Source: Zychaea mexicana
Taxonomy: Eukaryota > Mucoromycota > Mucoromycetes > Mucorales > Lichtheimiaceae
Direction of reading: 5' to 3'
DNA: 64,000 nucleotides
NCBI RefSeq assembly: GCF_025766255.1
Contig: NW_026516732.1
Coordinates: forward strand, 62,001-126,000
Position numbers and translations under genes: made by a program. Of this stretch, positions 24,301 through 36,359 are shown piece after piece (position 1 is the first letter of the stretch; every line of letters begins with the position of its first letter). The notes beneath the pieces were generated by a model. That model had not been told where the DNA came from and did not search any database. It worked only from the letters and a program-made list of their open reading frames with translations.

Positions 24301-27073
24301 TGCTTTGGCAATGCGCACTCGTCAAAGACTTATCGATTCTACCTGACGGCGATTATACCGAAATTGGAGAAAAGGGCATTTCGCTTTCTGGAGGCCAAAA
24401 GCAGAGGTACATACACCAGTAATTTCAACCCACTTTTTATGGGATACACAGCTTTTCTTTTTTACTTAACTTGTATTCTTAGAGTGTCACTCGCGCGTGT
24501 CGTGTTTTCGTACTCAAGGATTGCGTTACTGGACGATTGCCTTAGCGCTGTCGACTCGCATACTGCACGTCATATTTTTGAGCACTGCATTAGAGGCGAT
24601 CTTTTACAAGGACGTACGATCATCATGGTGACACACCATATCCAACTGTGTATGCCCGCAGCAAAATTTCTTGTTCGGCTCGAAATGGGTGGCAAGGTCG
24701 CTGCGTTTGGCTCTGTCGAAGAGCTACAACAGTCCGACAAATTGATTGAGACGTTTGCTGCCAACAACAGTGCTAGCAATAGCAGTAGCAGCAGCAACTC
24801 TATTGTAGAGCAACATCCAAAAACGCATGATGACAACGACGGAGTTGTAGAAGCGACCGATAAAAGCAAATTAGCAGTAGAGCAAACAAAAACAGCCACA
24901 ACATCTGCCGGTAAACTGATACAAGATGAACACTCAGAAAAAGGCCAAGTCAAGGCCAAAGTTTATTTGACGTATTTGCGCGCCTGTGGAGGTTGGCTAT
25001 TTTGGATCGCGCTAGCTGTTTTCTTTTCTTCTTCAAGGACTTTGGCTTTTGCAGAAAATTGGTACGGATTTTCAATCGCTGGGAACGCCTAGATGAACAC
25101 TTATCATTAGAAAAAGACTATTGATTGGAAAAACTAACTAATACTACCACTCTGTTTTTCAGGTGGCTGAGAGTCTGGGCAGCAGCATATTCATCCAAGA
25201 GCAGTCGAGAAACGCCTTTGGTAGTCACTTTATATATGTGTCAGCGTCAGGACACCTCTTCTGCTGCCAATGTTGGGCTCCAGACTCACGAATCTATCGC
25301 GTCGATAATGAGAACTTCTCCAGGCGATGAAGAAAACGGCGCAGTTGATGTAGATTACTACATTGCTGTTTATCTTTTACTCTGCTTAGCATTTGTTGTC
25401 TCGGATGCTCTACGGAATATTTTGCTTTACTGGGGTTCCCTCCGTGGTGCCAAAATTTTATTCGTGGAACTAATCGATCGCATTGCCCACGCTCCTTTAC
25501 GTTTCTTCGACACGACTCCCTGTGGCAGAATCCTTAATCGCTTTGGAGCTGATATGGCCGTAGTCGATAAGCAAGTGGCAAGAAGAGCCGGGATGCTGTT
25601 TGAATGCCTCACAGGAATGGTAGCTTCATCCATCATCATCAGCGTGATAACACCGCAATTTATTTTTGTTGCGCTTGTAACTGGTATGCATACTACTACA
25701 CTGCTTGCACAAAAAAACAAGATCAGTCCTTGAACCACTATAGTGTCACTCTAATGATAGCAATGGCAATGTTCTGCACCAATTATGTAGCCTGTATATA
25801 CTTTATGATTGGGCTACACTATCTACGGGCATCACGGGAGCTGAAGCGCTTGAACTCGGTCAATCGGTCTCCTATCTATTCGCTTTTCACAGAAACGCTT
25901 TCTGGGGTGACAACGATCCGGGCCTTTGGACAGCAGCATCAATTTTTATCGTCAATGTACGACAAGATTGATACGTATCTTACACCCTACTACCTCCTCT
26001 GGATGGTCAATCGCTGGCTGCTTGTACGCATGGATGCCGTTGGCGCACTCATGACGTTGGGTGCCGGTGTACTTATCCTTCAAAATCTCGATTCCATAGA
26101 TGCTGGAATGGCTGGAATCTCCCTCGTATATGCACGCATGTTTTTAACTAACGTGTTTTGGATGATGCGACAATACACCGAAGTGGAAATCAGCATGAAT
26201 TCTGTTGAGCGGATACAAGAATATCTCGAAGTAGAACAAGAACCGCGCAACCAGCCAAAACCTCTCAAGCATTGGCCAACCACTTCTGCACTCAAAATAA
26301 GCGACCTCCAAATCCGATACGCACCACACCTTGATCCGGTCTTGCATGGTGTATCGTTTGAGGTCAAGGACAAAGAAAAGATCGGGATTGTTGGCAGAAC
26401 GGGATCCGGAAAATCGACGCTTGCTCTCTCCCTGTTCCGATTTCTGGAGCCATCTAGTGGTCAGATCATATTAGACGGGATTAATATCTCCTCCGTCGAC
26501 CTTGCTAGTCTGCGATCAAGTTTGACCATGATACCTCAAGACGCAGCGCTATTTTCTGGTATAATCCGATCTAATTTGGATCCCTTCAACGAACACCCTG
26601 ATGAAGCACTCTGGACTGCTCTAGAGCGAGTTCACATCCGATCAAGAATCCTCGGCCTCAACCAGACTGTTAGCGATGGAGGACAAAACTTCTCGCAAGG
26701 TCAGCGGCAGTTGCTATGTATGGCACGAGCGCTTCTTCGATCAAGCAGGCTGATTGTCATGGATGAGGCTACAGCAAGCGTCGATTTTGACATGGATGCC
26801 AAGATACAACACACAATTCGACAAGCTTTTGTAGAATCGACACTCATATGTGTCGCACACAGATTACGTACAGTGATCGACTATGATCGAGTTCTCGTTA
26901 TGGACAATGGTCGAGTGGTCGAATACGATACTCCTTGGAATCTCCTAAATCAAACCCCACCAAGTTATTTCCGTGCAATGTGCGAACAATCAGGCGAACT
27001 GGATACACTGATAAATATGGCACGTCAAACCAACGACACTCTGCAACAGATCAAACAGCCGAATATTTTATAA
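21369..27073 (+). CDS. ABCC-family (MRP-like) full-length ABC transporter, fungal vacuolar Ybt1-like
   Basis: Predicted 1653 residues, ten exons: 21369-21394, 21488-21767, 21828-22151, 22218-22283, 22384-22971, 23063-23472, 23552-24406, 24483-25061, 25163-25683, 25761-27073. The N-terminal membrane segments look like TMD0, followed by TMD1-NBD1-TMD2-NBD2. NBD1 has Walker A GPTGAGKSS (near residue 704), LSGGQKQR and Walker B IALLDD with the catalytic Glu replaced by Asp, as is usual in ABCC. NBD2 has GRTGSGKST (near 1427), FSQGQRQ, LIVMDEATASVD and AHRLRT. An unusual Thr-rich and polyGlu insert lies between Walker A and the Q-loop of NBD1. The length and the SVERIQEYLEVEQEP motif fit yeast Ybt1/Bpt1 relatives, which move conjugates into the vacuole; the substrate is inferred only. 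The first two introns are the least certain: an in-frame TAG at 21825-21827 requires removal of 21768-21827. Confidence 0.88.
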
Positions 27074-27192
27074 TTAAACAGACAAGGGTACACACAACAA
27101 ACACTGTATACTATTACTTTTATATTTCGAACAAAAACCAAAAATACAAAACGTCTTTTTTATTACAACAATTGAGCACTTGCTTATCAATA

Positions 27193-29029
<1,837 letters not shown>

Positions 29030-31931
29030 ATATACCAGGCGTAAATTTTTTTCACCTCTTAGACTGCAACACCCAATAAGATGTATCGGAATTCATGAAG
29101 CGACGGGGACAGCTTGCTGACCCAAAGCTATTTTATTAACCACGATAAAACTCAACATACACATGAGTAGGCATTTACTCTGATAAAACCAAAGCATACT
29201 TCCATGGTAGCCATATGGTTGCTATGACAACAATGACGCCCGAGACAGAGACTCACGGCAATTATGGAAACAAGGCACCGTTATCCAGGACACTATATCT
29301 AACATAACTTTGCTTTCTTTTACTGTTTTGAGATAATATACGCAAAACTTTATTGAGTTTCCTTCTGATTATGCGCCCGAGCGGTCAGTCTAGAAGAGGG
29401 ATTGGTTCGGTGATAGTGCTTATCATCGAGCCAAAGAAATGGAATGTAAACAATAAGCGTTAATACGCATAATATATGCTCTTCTACAGCGTATAATGGA
29501 AAATTGAAAGTATATAGAACAGAAAGTTTTAACAAAGAGGGTCTGTGAACCAGGGGGAAGGATGGTTGTCCTAGCGGAGGGCAGATACATCTATGAAATT
29601 TATGAAGCTTACAAGGAACGGGAGCATCATCACTGCGAGTACTTGAAGTATTAAAGAAATCAATAGCGGATAAAAACTTGCCCGCGTTTTTGCATCAGAT
29701 GCATCATTGCATGCATCACCTGTCACAACGTATGCCGTACATGTCAAATGCTGGCTTTGCTCTTTGTGTATTATACACACGAACGTGTCACTGGAATGCT
29801 AAATCACGTTGAATGTTGATAACAACAACAACAGTCAAGGTCCTTTTCAGGGTGTGATCTGTGGACTTTTCCGTTTTCAGAATAATGTCCCTGCAATACA
29901 ACAGAGCCACAAGATTGTCACCATGCATGAAAATACAATTTAACAAGTGTGTCTTACTCTACAGTAAGTCCCCGTTAATTAGATCTTCAATACTTGTTAC
30001 GGTTCTTCAAAATCAGCAATGTAGGTATCTATATATATAACAGATTATTAAACAAGCATTCCAATAATTTGATACACCTTACGTCAACAATTTTTCAGAA
30101 CACCAATAGAAGTTGTACCGCAACTTAACGTTGCAACTAAAAGGAAGAGAGAGAGCATATGAGTATTACATGTCGAGGTACTTATGAAGGCTTTGACTGA
30201 TATGATATGTCATCATGATCGACGTGAACAGATGCAGGCAAGGAATGAAGACATCCGCATCGCAGAATACAGAAGTACTTGGTGTTTTACAATCTAAAAT
30301 TGAAACCGAAACAAGGAGCTCAGTAAAGAGATCCATCTGGAACTACATACAACGCTTAGTGTGAATGTAACTATCATGGCAAACGGTATCATAGATCTCA
30401 TCCAACAGCTCATGGCTAGCAAAGCAACCCTGCGTATGGCAGTAATATATGCTGACCCGGCCTTGGTACCAAATACGATGCGGTTTTCCGATTTAGATTG
30501 ACCGTACGATATCCGAAATTACAAGTATATGTCGTTGAGAGACAGAGAGAAAGCTAATACATAGACGCCACTAGCGATGGCGCTAATCGCACACCCGCTT
30601 TTCTCTATGGACACCATCTTGATGTCCCTGATGGTGGTGTGCAAACTCAGTGTAAGACCTTACGGAGTGCTTGTAACCCAATCGAGCATTGATGTCATGA
30701 TGCGAGCCGTACTGTGCTGTCCAAACAAGAAAAGAGAGACTTGACTTTTGTTGCTTCCCGAATAAACACACTTTCTTCCCTCTCTTCTTCTCGTCCACTT
30801 CAAGCACTACTTTTCTCATTCCCACTTTTCTTTAAGGGAAAGAACGCCACCAGCAAAGGTAATGACAAGCAGTAGCAGACGCGTGACGAAGGTGACATTC
30901 AATAAAGCAAAGCACCAACATCACCAGAACAATGGCCGTAGCGTCAGCAGCAGCAATAGCAACCACAATGAACAGCAGCAGCCGCAACAGTAACGAGAAT
31001 GAAGTCATCTTGGTTTCGAGGCCCAGCATCAGACACTTTTGTGGAAGGACGACGAGATCAGTAACCGTCTCGTTCTTAACGTGGCTCATGTTTGTCCTCT
31101 CTCTCTCTCTCTCTCACACACATGTCTTTACCATGAAATCCCAACTCAAAGTTCAAACGTTTCGAGGTGTTAATAATACTGATAAATTGACTTGTTAAAA
31201 GCGTTTGTGGAACATTTCCAAAAAATGAAGTTATCAAAAACAGCAGCAGGACAATCTTACAGACAGCTGCATAATCTGTACAAGCACGCAACGTCATTTA
31301 GACAAAGATAAGACTGAAGAGTGCGATCACTGTTCTTCTTGGGTCAGTCATCGTGAAGATGATGCAGATGCACCGTCAGAGTACAAAAACGCGTGGACAT
31401 AAGCGGCGAGAGTTTGCCAATCTCCTGGATGTCACACGCGTCCGTCCCTTTGAAACGCGCGTAAGAACACAAAGTGTAGTGGGGCTTCTGTAAGGATTTT
31501 TTCGACTGCCACTTTAAATTACTGATTGCCGGGATAGATTTCCGAAAGACAATGCCCCCGTCATGCGCCTTATCGATAGCCTAGGCATTGTGTAACCTCA
31601 GTGTCGAGTAGAAGAAAAGCGTGTCATTATACTTTAACAAGTGGAGAAACTTTGTGAAAGCCATGTAGAAAGACGAGACTAGTGTGTACGTGTAGCCTGG
31701 AGTGTGCACATTGCAAAGGGGAATGTCTGTGGGGTTGCAATCCCAATGCCTCGGGAGATGACAGACCCATTGTTCGGCGTGGTCCAGTGTGCTTGTCGGT
31801 GTAACCTGGCATGGTCTGAATGGACAGGTGACGCTGTCAATTTTCTTTTTTTCCTTTTTTGGATCAGCTGACCAAGCGAACCAGATAAGATATGAAAGCA
31901 CTGCATGGAAATAATTTCTGCTACTTTGCTC

Positions 31932-31955
31932 CTCTCTCTCTCTCTCTCTCTCTCT
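31932..31955. repeat. CT microsatellite
   Basis: Uninterrupted CT dinucleotide run just upstream of the small Ser-rich open frame. Similar tracts lie at 31096-31113, 46430-46445 and 55763-55785, the latter two inside introns. Confidence 0.85.
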
Positions 31956-31967
31956 TTTCTTTGAATC

Positions 31968-32237
31968 ATGAAAATTGTGACCAAGATTTCGAATGCAAAA
32001 AAGTGCACAGTGTCGACGAGCATAACGATGAACCGGGATGGTCGCGTCCAAAAGTTTGTCGTCTCAGCCAGGACTTCCCGTAGCAGCAGAAGCAGCAGCA
32101 GCGGCAGCAGCGGCAGTAGTGGCAGTGGCAGTAGCAGCCCACGACAGCAACAACAGAGAGAGAATCGCTCTGATGACGGCCTCACAGAGTTGGCCGAGAA
32201 GATTGACGAGTACTTAGCGGGTGACACGAGCTCGTGA
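31968..32237 (+). CDS. Possible small Ser-rich protein (hypothetical)
   Basis: An ATG-initiated 89-codon frame. A basic N-terminus is followed by a Ser/Gly-rich run (about residues 40-58), a Gln run and an acidic helical-looking end (LTELAEKIDEYLAG). The start lies 13 nt after a CT-rich tract, a common leader type here. No family is recognised and the repeat content alone could keep the frame open, so it may not be a gene. A longer antisense frame overlaps it and looks less likely. Confidence 0.25.
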   Translation: MKIVTKISNAKKCTVSTSITMNRDGRVQKFVVSARTSRSSRSSSSGSSGSSGSGSSSPRQQQQRENRSDDGLTELAEKIDEYLAGDTSS

Positions 32238-33355
32238 GTACTCTTGCTCTTCTTCTTTCTTTTTTTTTCATTTTCTCCATGAGATAGCTTTAAAAATAAA
32301 TAATATCTTTTAAAATAAAAGGCAGCATCGGGCTGTATAAAACCAAAAGAAACGTTGTCGTCTTTCCGGCTGCTACGCACGCGCGCGTGTGTGTGTTTGA
32401 GAAACTTGATAGTCAGACCAAGCATACGAATGGGCCTATGAGAATTATGGGGACCCAGGCAAAGGATATGTATTAGACGCGATAGTCGCTTCCCAGCTGT
32501 TGTGGTGTGACTTACGCATTCACTGGTGATGAACAAAGAATGAACAGTTGGAGTGTCCGGTGGATACAAGGGGTGATTGCGTATATACGTTGGTTTGCGA
32601 TGAATCGTATACATGGAACATCCGGCTCCGTTGCGGCCAGTGGTAGATGCAACAATCGAGTATATATTTCAAACGTCTAGGCCAACCGACAATGTGATAA
32701 TAGAATTAGTACATGTAATAACAGAAGAGCAGAATCTTTTGAGTACATATCTGACGGCATATTGTCTGGTCTGTCGTCGGCATTTGTAATACCACATCGA
32801 CCATTAAATTATACGAACGTTCGCAACACCGTCTGTTTCACTGGTCCCCATAACGATTTCAAGACTCCTGGTTGATCCACTTATTATCTATCATGCAGTT
32901 CTCATGCTCAAGCGTTGTGGGTCTCACGAGGCAGACATGGACTCGTATTATACCAATCTGAGCAAAGCGAAAACCGATGCTCTTTAGCCAATCAGCCGCA
33001 CATATGATGATTATATGAATCGTCGCAACGTCGTGGTTCAAAAAGTGTACAATTTCTCCATTTTGATCGCACCGAAGGATTTGTTTTTGGAACCAAGAAG
33101 ATATTGTTCCCATTAAGGCGCCCAATCCAGGCTCTGATACATATTATACAACGCGAAAGAAAGGGATCGAAACAATCTAGTTTCTTTCAAGGTGGGACCA
33201 TAGCAAAGACGTGCACAGACATCGTAAACCACCCTTCGTTCCTTTCTCCCTTTTCGAAAGTAGGGAATAAACACCCATGGAAATCTTTTGCATAAGATTG
33301 TTGTTGGATAACTTGATCAGACGGCTATATATTCGGGTCAATGTACAGGCCAGTA

Positions 33356-33380
33356 CAGTGGCCGCTCGTTATAGTGATAT
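33356..33380 (+). repeat. Left terminal inverted repeat of the pogo-like element
   Basis: 25 bp beginning CAGTGGCCGCTCGTTATAG, perfect inverse of 34188-34212. A 17-bp subterminal repeat, TTCGATATAGTGATGGG, follows at 33396-33412 and recurs in direct orientation at 34153-34169. Confidence 0.92.
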
Positions 33381-34187
33381 TCGATATAGTGATATTTCGA
33401 TATAGTGATGGGTTTATTGGGTCCAACTCAAATTAAGCAGGGAATTATTACTAATTCGCTATTGTGATGTGTGATATCAACCATCAGAAATATCATTATA
33501 TCGAGCGGACCAATAGTATAATTTTATTTATCAGAAAAGGAAAAAAGATCAGTTTGCTTTGTGCTGGTTAATATCTCAGAGTCTAGTCTATGCATCTTTT
33601 TTCTAATAAGCCTATATAACTGAGCGTGCAGGTCGTCTTCAACCACCATTGTTTTTAATAAATCGCTCATATACTGCTTCCTCTCTCCTTTACTATGCAG
33701 TGGCTTCAATGCTTCCTTCTCCTCATCTTGTCTTTTCTAGTTATTCTCTTCTTCATCAACATCTACCTGTCTGTATCAGAAACAAGCCCGTGACTTTTAC
33801 ATATGCAGTTACATCAGCCGTTTATGAATGTACCTTAATCTCTATCAATAATCATAGCATCGTTAATGAGGTCGTTGAAGGAAGTTGGTGCATAGGTATC
33901 CTCTAATCCTTCATATAGTATCAAATCAATACCATCAACGCCACATGTTTCCTCATGAGTATCCAAAATCCCAGCAGCCAGCACCAAGCTCATCAGATAG
34001 AAGCCTTTCAGCTTATTCTCCTACACTAAAATTTTAAGGAGTTGCATACTATCAATTTTGACAGGATGTGATTCTAGAGCTTCTTCTGTAGAGCTCGCCA
34101 AATACCCCGGGTAATCTATGTACCGGATATCTTTGACGGAACTAAGTAATAATTCGATATAGTGATGGGGTTTGGGTCTCACCGGGC

Positions 34188-34212
34188 ATATCACTATAAC
34201 GAGCGGCCACTG
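34188..34212 (-). repeat. Right terminal inverted repeat of the pogo-like element
   Basis: Exact reverse complement of 33356-33380, followed at once by the TA target duplication. Confidence 0.92.
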
Positions 34213-34214
34213 TA

Positions 34215-35623
34215 ATTCTGCTCTCGACTAGGATTCTCTCTAAATAGGCGACAGTATAAACGGCTTTTTCGCTGTTCATGAAGTGCATCATGCTGAGTGT
34301 GCATACTTTCCACCTGCAACAAATGGTGCTATAAAAAATGTACTATTGATTGCGATGTTGTTGTTGTTGCTGTTGTTGTTGATGTAGCATCCATCATATA
34401 AGAGTCGAAATACGTTGTTCTTTCATCATATCTTTGCACAGAAGGTATGAGATTGTAGCGAGCCAAGGTACTCGATCAGGTGGTAAACGTGCAAACAAAA
34501 AGATAATGCTCGAGAAAGTTGATGGTGATGATGGCGTCATACTTGCGATTAGAGGTCGTCAAGTAAGCCAGTGAGAACAGATTCATCTCGGTCAGTGAAA
34601 ATTTGGGGTTAGATGATGTCTTCCATCAAAAGCATTAATACTGCTCGTCAAGCCGACGCGTGATGGTGCTTACACGATCAACGCAAAATTGTCATAGTGA
34701 CAGGATATAGAAGTAGACCCGCAAGTGTGCCGTAGTACCTGCAAAATGACGGAGCATGGAGGGATCCGTGTTTTAGGCTTTTGTGCCATATGCGAATGCG
34801 TATGAGTTTATCTAGAATAGCGCGGACGTTTTTAGGTATCGCTGATGATGATTCTTTTTTTGCTGAACAGTAGAAGCGGTATCGATAGCGGTGTTGGTTA
34901 GTAACCGACGTTGTTGATTTTGATGCTGTTGCTGGTAGTTAGAATGGATGATGTCCTTTATGGATGGATTAGGAGAACAATAAAACGAAAAAGCATGTAA
35001 ATAGTGGTGACGAAACTTGTATTTTCTAATCGAACTGTTATGAATCCGTATAGAGGCCTTACAATGGTGAAAGCGAAGCGATGCACGGCTATACATGAGC
35101 AATTCTTCAATACTGCTGGTCGTCGTTTGTAGCTTTGATAATCCAATCTCCATCGTCACTTACTACTGTGTTTCTTGTTGCTGCTGCTGCTGCTGGATCC
35201 TCTCGTTTGCATTAATGTTGCTATAATGGTCAATGTTACTACTGCTACAGCTCCTATATTAGTCACGATATCGTTGAATGGCCTTTTCAATGTGTGCAAG
35301 TTCTACCTCGAGTTGTTCCATTTGGCTTTGCCACTACTCCAACGATTCATCGACAGATTCGTCGAGCGGTACATTCTCGGTAAAGTAATCGTTGTTATTA
35401 CAATCCCGATGTTGACTGACATCACAACTACCAACACTGCACGAAATATTGTGTTTTCCATAATGTAGTCAATTATTCGAGTCGACTTGCCAAATACAAC
35501 CCTTTCCTTCTCTTTTTGCATGCTTTTATTTGGCTCAAGTGACAAAAGAGGATAAGTCCCCCGCCACTTGGTACCGTACTCGACCCATCAAAAAAAAATT
35601 TTCTTGGCCCTTCCCTCACGAAC
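34215..35623. other. Intergenic region between the pogo-like element and the SET gene
   Basis: About 1.4 kb with no confident gene. Several CAG/CAA-type repeats occur (34355-34385, 34920-34945, 35178-35200). On the minus strand, 35340-34812 contains amphipathic, codon-like stretches broken by stops (for example around 35305-35240) that could be a decayed or misread small gene. The right end carries the SET gene promoter. Confidence 0.4.
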
Positions 35624-36359
35624 ATGTACCGCGACATTAAAACGATACCAACACCTTCAGGATGGACACCTGAAATAAAATACATTGACAAACTGATATG
35701 GTCACCTGCTATTCCACAAGAATTGCGCCTGAGCTTTGATCCCAAGCCTGCCAAGATGGCTGATCAAGTGCAATCGCCACGATTCCTAAACGATCATGTC
35801 AATGTACGAGGCACGTCCTATCCAGGCATAAAAGAGCAGCGACGAAACATAAAAATCAAAAAGATCATGGACAAGAGTCATCCTTGTTGTGGAGCGTATG
35901 GGCTATATGCCGCTCAAACGTTACAACCACGCCAATTAATTCTCGATTATCTGGGCGTCGTGGAGTATCAGACATATGACCCAACCTCGGACTATGTTTT
36001 ACGATTTGGCACGGATCTGTCTATCGATGCTGCAAAGTATGGCAATGAAGCTCGATTTTGTAACGATTTCAGAGGAATTGGCTCGGGACCGAATGTGTGC
36101 TTCTTGAACTATATGGATGAAAATACGCGCCAGATCAAGGTTGGGATCTTTGTGGCGGGAAATAGCAAGATTAGAAAAGGCGAAGAGCTGGTACGTATCT
36201 CTTCCGAATTGAGACCTTCTATGTATATAATTTGCCTGTATAATGAGATGCTAACGTACAATACGGTTTTCCCTACTTTAGCTTGTTACGTATGGCAAAT
36301 CATTTTGGACCAACCGAGGGATGAACATGCATGAGAATCATCACTCCAGCAAAAAATAG
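35624..36359 (+). CDS. Small SET-domain protein (putative lysine methyltransferase)
   Basis: Predicted 214 residues, two exons: 35624-36190 and 36282-36359. The core is a SET domain, which transfers methyl from S-adenosylmethionine to lysine. Visible elements are GAYGLYAAQTL (cofactor-binding start), LDYLGVVE, the central EARFCNDFRGIGSGPNVCF, and the closing GEELLVTYGKSFW, which becomes complete only after removing 36191-36281. In classical SET enzymes the central motif reads NHxxxPN; here NDFRG occupies the His position with PNVCF following. No pre-SET or post-SET cysteine cluster is visible. The substrate is unknown; histone or ribosomal/other protein lysines are possible. Confidence 0.82.

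Larger units (their letters stand above)
33356..34212. mobile_element. Tc1/mariner-superfamily (pogo-like) DNA transposon, non-autonomous or decayed
   Basis: An 857-bp element with perfect 25-bp terminal inverted repeats starting CAGTGGCCGCTCGTTATAG, flanked by TA dinucleotides (33354-33355 and 34213-34214), the TA duplication typical of this superfamily. The CAGTG start and CTCGTTATA core resemble pogo/Tigger ends. No intact transposase is present. On the minus strand there are only short stop-broken frames (about 34100-33540), which may be the remnant of a transposase C-terminus. Confidence 0.88.

Noticed and set aside
29371..29445. Possible tRNA: a GCCCGAGCGGTCAG stretch resembling a tRNA A-box
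   Set aside because: No matching acceptor stem, anticodon arm or GGTTCGANNCC B-box at the right distance; only a loose GGTTCGGTG occurs downstream.
31679..32614. 311-codon minus-strand frame
   Set aside because: Its content is low-complexity and derives from CT tracts and Ser-codon repeats read in antisense; no domain or splice logic supports it.
35175..35468. 97-codon hydrophobic plus-strand frame before the SET gene
   Set aside because: It begins at a polyLeu CTG repeat and is antisense to other codon-like sequence; there is no family match.
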